A stretch of DNA of 21,946 nucleotides from JBKEAJ01 sp047972135 (GCA_047972135.1 JBKEAJ010000151.1:1-21946); one strand, 5' to 3'. Positions 14,675 to 21,835 are shown, counted from the stretch's first letter. Numbers and translations are program-made. The notes: generated by a model from the sequence alone, not told the origin.

Positions 14675-15436
14675 GTGAAGAAAATACTCCTCTTAATATT
14701 TGCTCTTGCTTCTGTTTGCTCCCTGAATGCGCAAGCACGAAAGATGTTGAACCTTTCGACTTATGACGAGAAAAAATTCCATTTTGGCTTCTCGCTTGCA
14801 GCAAACGGCTACGATGCTAGAATTACCAACTGGGCAACTCTGGGAACAAACCCCAATTACAAACCCGAAAGTTTTGCCGTCGGCAACGTCAACCCCAATA
14901 CCGTGCTCAGAGCCGATGTCATCGGACTCACACCTGGACTTACCGTAAATCTGATTGGCTCGATGAAACTCAGCAATGATTTTAGCCTACGGTTTACACC
15001 AGGCTTGTCGATTACTACACAAAAAATATATTTTAACGAACCGATATACGACATCTTTGAATCAGCAGGAGCAATAGACTTCTACGGCAAACGAATGACA
15101 TGGGTGGATTTCCCCTTGCTGATAAAATATCAGGCAAGAAGACTAAATAATAATCGCCCCTATGTAATAGTCGGAGGCTCAGCTAGATACCTCGCCACCA
15201 AGTCGGGACAGGAAGACCTAATTGCTTTCAACAATATAGCATACTACTTTGAAGCAGGAGTGGGCTGGGATAGTTTCTTTTCTTTTTTCAAACTGTCGAC
15301 AGAGTTTAAGGTCTGCATCGGTCTAAATGATATTCTCGACAGGACATGGAAAGAACAACAACGAAATTACTACACTCAATCTATTAGCGACTACTATCTG
15401 AACATCTTTGTACTGAGCTTTCATTTTGAAATGTAA
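14675..15436 (+). CDS. porT: PorT outer-membrane beta-barrel protein of the type IX secretion system
   Basis: PorT (SprT in gliding species) is an outer-membrane protein needed for type IX secretion, the Bacteroidetes route that exports proteins with C-terminal sorting signals. The 253-residue protein starts at GTG with a Sec signal peptide, M-K-K-I-L-L-L-I-F-A-L-A-S-V-C-S-L-N-A-Q-A. The mature region opens with L-N-L-S-T-Y-D-E-K-K-F-H-F-G-F-S-L, typical of PorT. Alternating hydrophobic and polar strands follow, for example F-S-L-R-F-T-P-G-L-S-I near 104 and W-V-D-F-P-L-L-I-K-Y near 143. The chain ends in the aromatic strand L-N-I-F-V-L-S-F-H-F-E-M, as expected for a barrel closed by BamA. 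Position after menG supports the name. The other T9SS genes are not in this window. The GTG start is chosen because it places the signal peptide correctly. Confidence 0.88.
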   Translation: MKKILLLIFALASVCSLNAQARKMLNLSTYDEKKFHFGFSLAANGYDARITNWATLGTNPNYKPESFAVGNVNPNTVLRADVIGLTPGLTVNLIGSMKLSNDFSLRFTPGLSITTQKIYFNEPIYDIFESAGAIDFYGKRMTWVDFPLLIKYQARRLNNNRPYVIVGGSARYLATKSGQEDLIAFNNIAYYFEAGVGWDSFFSFFKLSTEFKVCIGLNDILDRTWKEQQRNYYTQSISDYYLNIFVLSFHFEM

Positions 15437-16981
15437 ATGTCTGACAATAACATAATTAACATAACAATCTCTGCGCAGCAAGCCTTTGTGGAACAAGACT
15501 ACAAGAAGTATCTGTCGGAGAAAATAGGAGATATACCCAAATCCCACAAAATCAAGCTAGTACGACGCTCGATAGATGCTCGAAACCGTAATATTAAGGT
15601 AAATTGCCAATTTGAAATTTCTGAGCATTCGGGAAGTCCTCAAAAAGAGAAATTCCTTACTGAACACAATGTTGCAAATGCCAAGTCTATCATAGTAGTG
15701 GGCTCAGGACCAGCAGGGATATTCGCAGCGATAGAGCTTATCCGCAATGGCATTAGACCTATAATTATTGAGCGAGGCAGCTCTACCTCCGAGCGAAAAA
15801 GAGACCTTGCACAGATGTATCGCAACATGGAGTTGAATGAGGAGTCTAACCTCTGCTTCGGTGCAGGAGGAGCTGGGACATTCACCGACGGCAAACTGTA
15901 CACCCGCTCAAAGAAAAAACAAGAAATGAGGCAGGTGCTTTCCATTTTCCACGAAGCAGGTGCGACAAACGAAATACTGATTGATGCCCATCCACATATC
16001 GGTAGCGACAAACTACCTACCATTGTCGATAACTTGCTCGCATATATCACCGACATGGGTGGAGAGGTTATGTTTAATACCAAGTTCCAAAAACTGCATA
16101 TCAAGGAGGGAGAAGCAAAAGGAATTGTCCTTTCGGATGGACAGATAATCAATGCAGAGGCAGTTATACTGGCTACAGGACATTCGGCACGAGATGTTTA
16201 TTACAATCTGCAAGAGCAGGGAGTGGCATTGGAAGCCAAACCCTTTGCGCTGGGAGTGAGGATTGAGCATCCTCGTGAGCTGATAGACTCCTTGCAGTAC
16301 AATAGCAAAAATGTTCCCAACTATCTCCCGTCAGCAACATATTCTTTCACCGAACAAGTAGAAGGGCGTGGAGTGTACTCTTTCTGTATGTGTCCGGGAG
16401 GTTTGATAGTTCCAGCATCTACACACAGCGGCGAGCTAGTGGTTAACGGCATGTCGCCGTCTCATCGCAAAGCGCCTTTCTCCAATGCAGGCTTGGTGGT
16501 AGAGCTGAGACTTGAAGACTTTGAACCTTTTGCCAAATACGGCGAGTTGCGGGGGCTGGAGTTTCAAAAGAGCATCGAAGAACAAGTTTGTGCCAAAAGC
16601 GACAATGGCTTTATCGCTCCTGCTCAGAGAATTGCTGATTTTTGCTCGGGCAAAACAAACTCGCTTGCGATAAAAGGCTCGTACGTACCAGGCTACAAAG
16701 CTACAAATATTAATGAAATACTTCCTGAGTTCATAGTAAGCAGGCTAAGACAAGGAATATTGCAAATAGACAAAAAGAAAAAAGGATTTTGCACCAACGA
16801 GGGACAAATTGTCGCAGTAGAATCAAGAACATCATCACCCGTCAGAATACCACGAGACAGAGATACACTGCAACACCCACAAATCAAAAATTTCTATCCC
16901 TGCGGTGAAGGAGCAGGCTTTGCAGGAGGAATAACATCCTCTGCCATCGACGGCATGCTAGTGGCAAGAAAGCTAATGTAA
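15437..16981 (+). CDS. FAD-dependent dehydrogenase (COG2509-like)
   Basis: This 514-residue flavoprotein belongs to the group called NAD(FAD)-utilising dehydrogenases (COG2509 type). An N-terminal extension of about 80 residues resembles a small RNA- or substrate-binding-like alpha/beta unit (K-L-V-R-R-S-I-D-A-R near 40). Then comes the FAD motif I-I-V-V-G-S-G-P-A-G-I-F-A-A-I-E at 85-100, I-I-I-E-R-G, the conserved L-C-F-G-A-G-G-A-G-T-F-T-D-G-K-L-Y-T-R near 138, A-V-I-L-A-T-G-H-S-A-R-D near 234, M-C-P-G-G and the C-terminal FAD-contact block Y-P-C-G-E-G-A-G-F-A-G-G-I-T-S-S-A-I-D-G. The reaction is unknown. The ATG directly follows the porT stop codon with no gap, so the two are translationally coupled. 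This is the last gene of the operon. No strong terminator is visible; a weak TGGAT/ATCCA hairpin lies near 17031. Confidence 0.92.
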   Translation: MSDNNIINITISAQQAFVEQDYKKYLSEKIGDIPKSHKIKLVRRSIDARNRNIKVNCQFEISEHSGSPQKEKFLTEHNVANAKSIIVVGSGPAGIFAAIELIRNGIRPIIIERGSSTSERKRDLAQMYRNMELNEESNLCFGAGGAGTFTDGKLYTRSKKKQEMRQVLSIFHEAGATNEILIDAHPHIGSDKLPTIVDNLLAYITDMGGEVMFNTKFQKLHIKEGEAKGIVLSDGQIINAEAVILATGHSARDVYYNLQEQGVALEAKPFALGVRIEHPRELIDSLQYNSKNVPNYLPSATYSFTEQVEGRGVYSFCMCPGGLIVPASTHSGELVVNGMSPSHRKAPFSNAGLVVELRLEDFEPFAKYGELRGLEFQKSIEEQVCAKSDNGFIAPAQRIADFCSGKTNSLAIKGSYVPGYKATNINEILPEFIVSRLRQGILQIDKKKKGFCTNEGQIVAVESRTSSPVRIPRDRDTLQHPQIKNFYPCGEGAGFAGGITSSAIDGMLVARKLM

Positions 16982-17165
16982 ATATCGATTTTTTATGGAT
17001 TTAATTCTACTAAAATATATAGTTTTATGGATTAAAATCCACAAATATTGTATTTTTGAATATAAAATAATGTAGGTATGCTGGTAACTATTCAGCCAAA
17101 ATAAGCAAGCATACTTGACACTAAAGCATCGCAAGTAGCTCCAAGAGGAGACAGGAGATATAAAC

Positions 17166-17217
17166 AATATGCAGTACGCTTTAGACTATAAGCGAACAGC
17201 CTTGTTTAAGGTTTAAT
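17166..17217. repeat. A-B modular repeat: GCTTTAG-CTATAAGCGAACAGCC plus TTGTTTAAGGTTTAA
   Basis: Module A (ATGCAGTACGCTTTAGACTA followed by TAAGCGAACAGCC) is joined to module B (TTGTTTAAGGTTTAA). At 19583-19654 the order is B-like then A, and at 21836-21890 B is followed by a shortened A. The circular change in order suggests that the ancestral element was a tandem A-B-A-B array, or that copies recombined. Confidence 0.65.
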
Positions 17218-17239
17218 CGTTTAGTTGTTGGTTTGATGT

Positions 17240-17397
17240 TTAGGGACGTAGTCCCGATATCTTCGTAGCAAGGAGATGTAAACAAATAATAATAGGGGCG
17301 ATAGCCCTGATACCTTAATAGATACGGGTTAGGATTAGATGATTATACTTAATGGATGCGTACTTTACTGCGAAGATTACGGAGCTAACGCTCCTAA
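17240..17397. repeat. Three related hairpin units, the third inverted
   Basis: Unit 1 has the perfect hairpin GGGAC-GTA-GTCCC at 17243-17255, followed by GATATCTTCGTAGCAAGG. Unit 2 has AGGGGC-GATA-GCCCT at 17294-17308, followed by GATACCTTAATAGATACG. Unit 3 lies on the other strand: TTAGGAGCGTTAGCTCCG followed by TAATCTTCGCAGTAAAG, with hairpin GGAGC-TAAC-GCTCC at 17381-17394. All share the layout TTAGG + short palindrome + C(C/T)GATATCTTCGTAG, and the stems differ by compensating changes. This indicates a dispersed structured repeat family rather than chance. Confidence 0.7.
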
Positions 17398-17460
17398 TAA
17401 ACACATGGTAAGCTGTTAATGACTAATCTTCCGAACATGACCAGACTTCGCCCTACGCTA

Positions 17461-18717
17461 TCATCCAAAGCCCTTCAAGAAATAAGCAAGCGAGATGCCG
17501 AGATAATTACCGATAATATAGCCCAATGTGCCAACTGCTAAGCCCGAAATAATAATGTCTTTATTTTTTAATGCCGATGCCACCACCGGCACAAAAGGCG
17601 GAGAAAAGGAAAGTGCTGTAATGGTGATGATTGTGGTGTCTACATCGATACGGAATATCCACGACAGCAATACATGTATCAGCATTGTCCCCAACACTCC
17701 CAATGCCACAAACAAAAACAGATGTAAGAAGTCGATATTCAGCAGTACAGACAAATCTGCCATCGACGCAACGAGCAGCGAAAATATAAGGATGAGATAC
17801 ATGCCCAAAGAAAAGGAATGCTTCATGCGATTGACAGCAGGCACAAGACTCCCAAGCACTCCCAAGGTCGTGATGCCAATTATTACCGTTACCATTTGGG
17901 CTGACTTGGGGACAAGCAGGCTGACACCGCCCGAGATTGCAAAAATCGCCACCGACAGTCCGAATGCTTTTGCCATTTCCAAAAAACTTGAGCGGCTGAG
18001 CTTGTCGTCAAACTCCTCGCTGTTTATTTCTGCTTGCTCTGTGCTTTGTGTTGATATTGCCTTGAATTTGGGCAGAAAGCGAGATAATAGTGATTGTGCC
18101 ACACTGAGCAAGAGGACAAGAAAGCCAAAACTCACAACTATTTCGTAGGTGTTTACCAAGATAAAAATATTGGGGTCGACTTCCAATGCTGTCGCAATAG
18201 CAGCCAGATTAGGAGTTCCGCCCGAATAGGTACCTACCAACATCCCAGCAACCTTCCACGCAGCGGAGATATTCTCTTTCAGAAGAAAAAAACCGACCAC
18301 TATCACCACCACGAGTGCTGCGAGTCCGAGTATCATCGACAATAAAGCCCTGCCCGCCAGTCGAAACCAACGCTTGATGTCGAGAGTAAACAGCAATAGA
18401 GGAATGGCTAAGGGAATAGTGATGCTCATCATTATGTCCTGAAAACGTGCAAGCCTATTGGGAAGAATATCTGCTGCCGTCAGCAGTCCTTGCCGAATAT
18501 ACTCATCCATCTGAGCACTAGAAAAATAAGCCCTGTCGTGCAGCAGCTCACGCATTTGTTCGGATATGCTTGGAAGAATACCAATATTCCCCAACACAAT
18601 GCCGACAATATACGCAAGCACAACTGCCCCAATCTTATTCAGAAAGGAGTATTTCTTTGTGAGTAAGATGATTACAGCAGGGGAAAATAAGTAGAAAAGT
18701 AGTAGTAGGAATATCAT
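17461..18717 (-). CDS. DUF819 family multi-pass membrane protein
   Basis: The 418-residue inner-membrane protein has about ten to eleven hydrophobic segments. It shows the DUF819 (YjcL-type) hallmarks: V-G-I-V-L-G-N-I-G near 38, I-P-L-L-L-F-T-L-D-I near 104, and the signature W-K-V-A-G-M-L-V-G-T-Y-S-G-G-T-P-N-L-A-A-I near 153-173. Late come T-A-L-S-F-S-P-P-F-V-P-V and G-L-A-V-G-T-L-G-Y-I-I-G-N-Y-L-G. A polar cytoplasmic loop near residues 222-245 is rich in Ser, Gln and Glu. The pattern recalls secondary carriers with two inverted halves, so transport is likely but the substrate is unknown. The start ATG touches the stop of the small gene upstream (TAAATGA), indicating coupling. It converges with the FAD dehydrogenase gene across a repeat-rich spacer. 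Confidence 0.92.
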   Translation of the reverse strand: MIFLLLLFYLFSPAVIILLTKKYSFLNKIGAVVLAYIVGIVLGNIGILPSISEQMRELLHDRAYFSSAQMDEYIRQGLLTAADILPNRLARFQDIMMSITIPLAIPLLLFTLDIKRWFRLAGRALLSMILGLAALVVVIVVGFFLLKENISAAWKVAGMLVGTYSGGTPNLAAIATALEVDPNIFILVNTYEIVVSFGFLVLLLSVAQSLLSRFLPKFKAISTQSTEQAEINSEEFDDKLSRSSFLEMAKAFGLSVAIFAISGGVSLLVPKSAQMVTVIIGITTLGVLGSLVPAVNRMKHSFSLGMYLILIFSLLVASMADLSVLLNIDFLHLFLFVALGVLGTMLIHVLLSWIFRIDVDTTIITITALSFSPPFVPVVASALKNKDIIISGLAVGTLGYIIGNYLGISLAYFLKGFG

Positions 18718-18930
18718 TTATTGTCTTGCTTCGTTCCATCCTTCCATTTTGATGTGTCTATTACAATATGAAAATTGCCCTCCTTTTACAGGACTTTTGC
18801 GGGGCGAGAGTCGATGAACTCGTTCTAGAAGCTCAAAAAAAGCCAATACTCGCTCGGCAGGAGAGAGCTCCAGAAACTCCCGCTGTTGCGCCTCGTTGGC
18901 TTCTTCCTTTGTTCTGAATATAATTTCCAT
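18714..18930 (-). CDS. Small protein, probably frameshifted near its middle
   Basis: The uninterrupted frame gives 70 residues (18718-18930): M-E-I-I-F-R-T-K-E-E-A-N-E-A-Q-Q-R-E-F-L-E-L-S, then S-P-A-E-R-V-L-A-F-F-E-L-L-E-R. This N-terminal half resembles small Bacteroidetes proteins I recall only by pattern. After the run AAAAGGAGGG (minus strand, 18778-18787) the frame reads G-Q-F-S-Y-C-N-R-H-I-K-M and stops at 18718. The neighbouring frame reads E-G-N-F-H-I-V-I-D-T-S-K-W-K-D-G and stops at TGA 18714-18716. That TGA overlaps the DUF819 start as ATGA. The second reading looks more like a folded protein end, so a one-base insertion is suspected. It may be a true mutation or a sequencing error. 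No function is known. Confidence 0.6.
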
Positions 18931-18958
18931 TTCTCCCTAATAGTTCAACATTGAATTC

Positions 18959-19513
18959 TCACTTCTCAATGCGAATATCGTATTTTTCCAGCAGTCCACC
19001 AAGTCCCGACAATGAAAATCTTGCCTTCCGCACTCGGTTTTGCTCGGGATTGATAGAATAATTATAGGAAGTCCGAAGGTCGGTCTTTTCGAGATTGGTA
19101 TGGTCAAAAACAGCTTGCTCCATGTTGCAGTTGTCGAAAACTGCACCTTCCATATCGCACTCTGCAAAGTCAACTCCCAGTAGTTTACAGTTCCTGAATA
19201 CCGTCTTTTTGAGCTTAGACTTCAAAAATGAGGAATAATCAAGCAGGCAATCTGTGAAGCTAAACGCAAGCCCAAACTTGTTGCAGTCGTCGAAACGTAA
19301 GCCTATCATCTTACAATCCTCAAAACTAATATCTTGCAAACTTGTCTTATGTAATATCGCTGAGCTTATATTGCAAGATTTGAAGGTGCAGCCCAGAAAC
19401 TTAAATCCTGACAAGTCGCATTCGGCAAAATTACAGTTTTGGAAGGTACAAGCCTCATACTCTCCTTTATTGATAATGCTGTTATCGAATATTTTATCTT
19501 CGTAGTAGCTCAT
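18959..19513 (-). CDS. Pentapeptide-repeat protein
   Basis: The 184-residue protein consists largely of pentapeptide repeats A(D/N)LXX, seen as runs such as C-T-F-Q-N-C-N-F-A-E-C-D-L, F-L-G-C-T-F-K-S-C-N-I, C-K-L-L-G-V-D-F-A-E-C-D-M and A-V-F-D-N-C-N-M-E-Q-A-V-F. These stack into a right-handed square beta-helix whose face can mimic DNA. A break around residues 80-95 (F-G-L-A-F-S-F-T-D-C) and the C-terminal cap Y-N-Y-S-I-N-P...L-L-E-K-Y-D-I-R-I are typical of Qnr- and McbG-like proteins, which protect DNA gyrase. Whether this one binds gyrase cannot be seen from the sequence. No signal peptide is present. It lies 28 bp upstream of the small DUF819-linked gene and may be in the same transcript. 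Confidence 0.92.
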   Translation of the reverse strand: MSYYEDKIFDNSIINKGEYEACTFQNCNFAECDLSGFKFLGCTFKSCNISSAILHKTSLQDISFEDCKMIGLRFDDCNKFGLAFSFTDCLLDYSSFLKSKLKKTVFRNCKLLGVDFAECDMEGAVFDNCNMEQAVFDHTNLEKTDLRTSYNYSINPEQNRVRKARFSLSGLGGLLEKYDIRIEK

Positions 19514-19582
19514 AATCTATTTTTTAAGCCATAAAGGTATAACAAAAATAGGCTCTATAACGAATAAAGTGGATAATGATAT

Positions 19583-19654
19583 AAATACACTGTTTAATCG
19601 TTGAAGGTTTAAAAATGCTGTATGCCGTACGCTTTAGGCTATAAGCGAACAGCC
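19583..19654. repeat. B-A modular repeat copy next to the 77-bp palindrome
   Basis: Here a B-like part (TTTAATCGTTGAAGGTTTAA) precedes module A (ATGCTGTATGCCGTACGCTT followed by TAGGCTATAAGCGAACAGCC). It is followed within 12 bp by the CGTCATTGCGAG palindrome. At 21836-21946 the same pairing of modular repeat and palindrome occurs in the same order and orientation, so the two may travel as one composite. Confidence 0.65.
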
Positions 19655-19664
19655 GATGAACAAA

Positions 19665-19741
19665 CGTCATTGCGAGGAGATGGCGACGAAGCAATCTCCT
19701 ACAACAAAGAACAGATTGCCACGCTATCGCTCGCAATGACG
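19665..19741. repeat. Palindromic dispersed repeat (CGTCATTGCGAG family), complete 77-bp copy
   Basis: The left arm begins CGTCATTGCGAGGAGATGGC and runs to GAAGCAATC. The right arm is GATTGCCACGCTATCGCTCG followed by CAATGACG. The arms are imperfect inverted repeats around a central TCCTACAACAAAGAACA-type loop, so the RNA or single strand would fold into one long hairpin. This looks like the intact form of the element; other copies are at 6314, 9936 and 21911. Such palindromes occur across many bacterial genomes as REP- or MITE-like units with no coding capacity. Confidence 0.88.
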
Positions 19742-19773
19742 GGAAAATGTAGATACTGCGATATTGCTTGTAT

Positions 19774-20085
19774 TTATATCGTGATAAATCTTTTCAAAGA
19801 CACCCCCACCCTGTCGATATGCTCTTTCAGTGCAGTATCTTCGATGTGGTCATATATTATCAAATCGAATTTATAGGGCAGATACAACTCGTCTACTGCC
19901 AAGTATAGATTTAGGATATCGCCGATTTGAAGATTATTCCCTTTAAAGGCTATATCCACATCCGAACCATTTGTAAAGTCCCCTTTGGCTCTCGAACCAA
20001 ATAATACCGCATCCTCAATATCAACGTTATCCTCAATGATATTAATAATTCTACCTATATCTTCTGTATCTAAACCAATATTCAT
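19774..20085 (-). CDS. mntA: MntA-type minimal nucleotidyltransferase (antitoxin)
   Basis: This 103-residue minimal nucleotidyltransferase carries the signature L-F-G-S-R-A-K-G at 28-35, the metal-binding pair S-D-V-D at 41-44, and a third acidic residue in K-F-D-L-I-I-Y-D at Asp74. In characterised MntA-HepT systems, MntA uses ATP to attach AMP groups to a tyrosine in the HEPN toxin HepT, which blocks its RNase. The catalytic residues here look intact, so the protein should be active. Its partner gene lies 13 bp upstream on the same strand but is damaged (20099-20339). The antitoxin thus appears to have outlived the toxin, or may have another target. The name rests on this gene pair; a generic NTase is the fallback. 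Confidence 0.85.
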   Translation of the reverse strand: MNIGLDTEDIGRIINIIEDNVDIEDAVLFGSRAKGDFTNGSDVDIAFKGNNLQIGDILNLYLAVDELYLPYKFDLIIYDHIEDTALKEHIDRVGVSLKRFITI

Positions 20086-20098
20086 AAATTGCTAAATT

Positions 20099-20339
20099 TT
20101 ACTTTTCTTCCTCTAATCGTCCCACTAATTTCTTAAACAATGAAAAATACTCACTCCGTATGAGTCGTATTAACTCGACCGCTGTTTGTTCGTTGTAGGT
20201 GTGACTAGCTAAATTTCTACTCTGATGCATTCTCATCCATACTTTGCCATCGGAGATGTATCCATCTCGGAAACTTTGCTCAATAACAGGGCGTGGTCCT
20301 ACAATGTTGTTGTATCCAACGTATATCCGAGTACTTCAT
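20099..20339 (-). pseudogene. hepT: HepT-like HEPN toxin remnant with internal deletion
   Basis: The gene begins at ATG 20339 with M-K-Y-S-D-I-R-W-I-Q-Q, the usual start of HI0074/HepT proteins (D-I-R-W-x-Q-R-F). It then jumps, in another frame, to the family's C-terminal half from about 20317: G-Y-N-N-I-V-G-P-R-P-V-I-E-Q-S-F-R-D-G, D-G-K-V-W-M-R-M, R-N-L-A-S-H-T-Y and a helical end L-F-K-K-L-V-G-R-L-E-E-E-K before TAA 20099-20101. The central ~45-50 residues of a normal HepT (helices with Q-R-F-E-x-T-F-E-L-A-W-K) are missing, and the 241-bp span is not a multiple of three. The RX4HXY motif (20195-20218), which holds the RNase residues and the tyrosine modified by MntA, is still intact. The product from ATG 20339 would end after about 20 residues, so it is nonfunctional. 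Confidence 0.8.
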
Positions 20340-20386
20340 TGTCTTCTAATTTTTCCGTAAGGTTAGCAAATTTCGGATAAATAAAC

Positions 20387-20394
20387 TATCTTTA
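20387..20394 (+). promoter_or_regulatory. Possible -7 box for the fucosidase gene
   Basis: TATCTTTA matches TAnnTTTG except for its last base and ends 24 bp before the ATG at 20419, a spacing like that of the other promoters here. No good -33 element is seen. Confidence 0.3.
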
Positions 20395-20418
20395 CACTTG
20401 TAACTTGAATTTACTATT

Positions 20419-21798
20419 ATGACTGTATCTAAATCGTTTTGCAGCCAATTGTTCCTTGCCTCGCTGTTGGTCTTTGGAGCATTAGCAAGTGCATGTACTT
20501 CCAACAATAAAAGTGAACCCGAAAAAATAGAACAAACAGAAGTCAAAGCAGACTCCGACTGGTTTCGAGACGCTCGCTTTGGCATGTTTATCCATTGGGG
20601 TTTGTACAGCATACTAGAAGGCAGCTACAATGGACACACTCTGCCCGACGAAAGTCTGCCACACGGCAAGAGCTGGTACTCCGAATGGGTGCAGATGCGA
20701 CTTGAAGTCCCCGCAAAAGAATATCAGGCTCTGGCAAAGCAATTTAACCCCGTCAAGTTCGATGCAGAGGAATGGGCTCGTGAGGCAAGTCTGGCAGGCA
20801 TGAAATACTTAGTGCTGACATCAAAACACCACGATGGTTTTGCGCTGTGGGACTCCGACGTGAGCGATTTCGACATGGGTGCAACTCCCTGCAAACGCGA
20901 TTTATTGGGCGAGCTTGCCACCGCCTGCCGAAAATATGGGCTGAAACTCGGGTTCTACTATTCCCATTGGCAGGACTGGGAAGCCGAAGGCGGAGCACAG
21001 CCCGACTGGGAGGATAAAGTGCAGCCCTCCGATGAAATGTTTGAAAAATACTGGCAGGAGAAAAGCCTACCTCAGGTGAGGGAGCTGCTAGAACGATATA
21101 AGCCCGACATGCTGTGGTTTGACACTTGGAGCGAAACCTGCAAAGACCATATCACTCCAAAAAGACGAGACGAACTGATAGACTTGGTACGCTCGATAAA
21201 AGCTGACTGCCTCATTAACGGACGCATTTGTGCTTACGACCCCGGACCAAGGGTAGACTATATATCGGCTTTTGACAACGAGCATCCCGAGAAAAATCTA
21301 GGTCGTCCATGGCAGACTCCAGCCACAATGTATAAATCGTGGGCATGGCACGCCAATGATTTTAACTGGAAATCATCGGGACAGATGATTAAACTCTTGG
21401 TTACAAATGCCTCATTAGGAGGGAACTACCTGCTAAATATCGGACCATACGCCGATGGCTCATTCCCCGCACCCGCACTGCGCCGACTACGTGAAATCGG
21501 AGCATGGCTCGTTGCCAACGGCGAGTCAATCTACGGCACACTACCCATCGACGAGGTAGAACCACCCACATGGGGACGACTCACCAAACGTACAGAGAAT
21601 AACCAGACAATAGTTTATGCTCACGTGATGGACTGGGGCGACGGAACACTTGCTATCCCCGAAAAGCTCGGAAAGGCTAAGTCGGCGACAGTACTCGAAA
21701 CAGGACAAAAAGTGGAACTGACACAAAAGGGACAGGCATTCGTAAAACCCGATGGAGCATTAGATGCTAATGTTGCTACGATAAAGCTGATATTCTAG
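20419..21798 (+). CDS. Alpha-L-fucosidase, GH29 family, lipoprotein
   Basis: GH29 enzymes remove alpha-linked L-fucose from glycans with retention of configuration. The 459-residue protein has a signal peptide ending at a plausible lipobox, L-A-S-A-C26, followed by a polar linker (T-S-N-N-K-S-E-P-E-K). It is likely anchored in the periplasm or on the surface. The (beta/alpha)8 domain starts at W-F-R-D-A-R-F-G-M-F-I-H-W-G-L-Y-S (48-64). It continues through K-Y-L-V-L-T-S-K-H-H-D-G-F-A-L-W (129-144) and Y-Y-S-H-W, and carries the likely nucleophile Asp235 in P-D-M-L-W-F-D. The later block N-Y-L-L-N-I-G-P-Y-A-D-G-S-F is also conserved. A beta-sandwich follows from about residue 375. After the nucleophile the sequence is T-W rather than the common G-G-W. 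No sus genes or other hydrolases lie nearby. By eye it is more GC-rich than its flanks. Confidence 0.94.
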   Translation: MTVSKSFCSQLFLASLLVFGALASACTSNNKSEPEKIEQTEVKADSDWFRDARFGMFIHWGLYSILEGSYNGHTLPDESLPHGKSWYSEWVQMRLEVPAKEYQALAKQFNPVKFDAEEWAREASLAGMKYLVLTSKHHDGFALWDSDVSDFDMGATPCKRDLLGELATACRKYGLKLGFYYSHWQDWEAEGGAQPDWEDKVQPSDEMFEKYWQEKSLPQVRELLERYKPDMLWFDTWSETCKDHITPKRRDELIDLVRSIKADCLINGRICAYDPGPRVDYISAFDNEHPEKNLGRPWQTPATMYKSWAWHANDFNWKSSGQMIKLLVTNASLGGNYLLNIGPYADGSFPAPALRRLREIGAWLVANGESIYGTLPIDEVEPPTWGRLTKRTENNQTIVYAHVMDWGDGTLAIPEKLGKAKSATVLETGQKVELTQKGQAFVKPDGALDANVATIKLIF

Positions 21799-21835
21799 CA
21801 GTTATAGAAATCATATAAACCTTCGTCATATATGT

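Larger units (their letters stand above)
16982..17460. other. 479-bp gene-free stretch filled with repeats
   Basis: No coding frame here shows protein-like features. The first 100 bp are AT-rich and contain TTTTATGGATTTAA/TTTTATGGATTAAA as a direct repeat near 16991 and 17026, with a weak hairpin TGGAT-TAAA-ATCCA. From 17166 it holds one copy of the CTTTAGNCTATAAGCGAACAGCC repeat, then three hairpin units at 17240-17397. The two flanking genes, the FAD dehydrogenase and DUF819, converge here. The region may therefore act as a two-way transcription end. Confidence 0.7.

Noticed and set aside
17240..17397. Possible CRISPR array
   Set aside because: The three hairpin units are irregularly spaced, one is inverted, their stems differ, and no cas gene is nearby.
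19524..19736. 70-codon minus-strand frame (M-R-A-I-A-W-Q-S...)
   Set aside because: It is a translation of the palindromic repeat and modular repeat. Such peptides are often mis-annotated as proteins because these repeats lack stops in some frames.
18959..20085. Pentapeptide protein plus MntA as a new defence system
   Set aside because: The genes are separated by 260 bp of repeats, and the MntA partner is recognisably the HepT remnant next to it, so a functional link with the pentapeptide protein is not supported.
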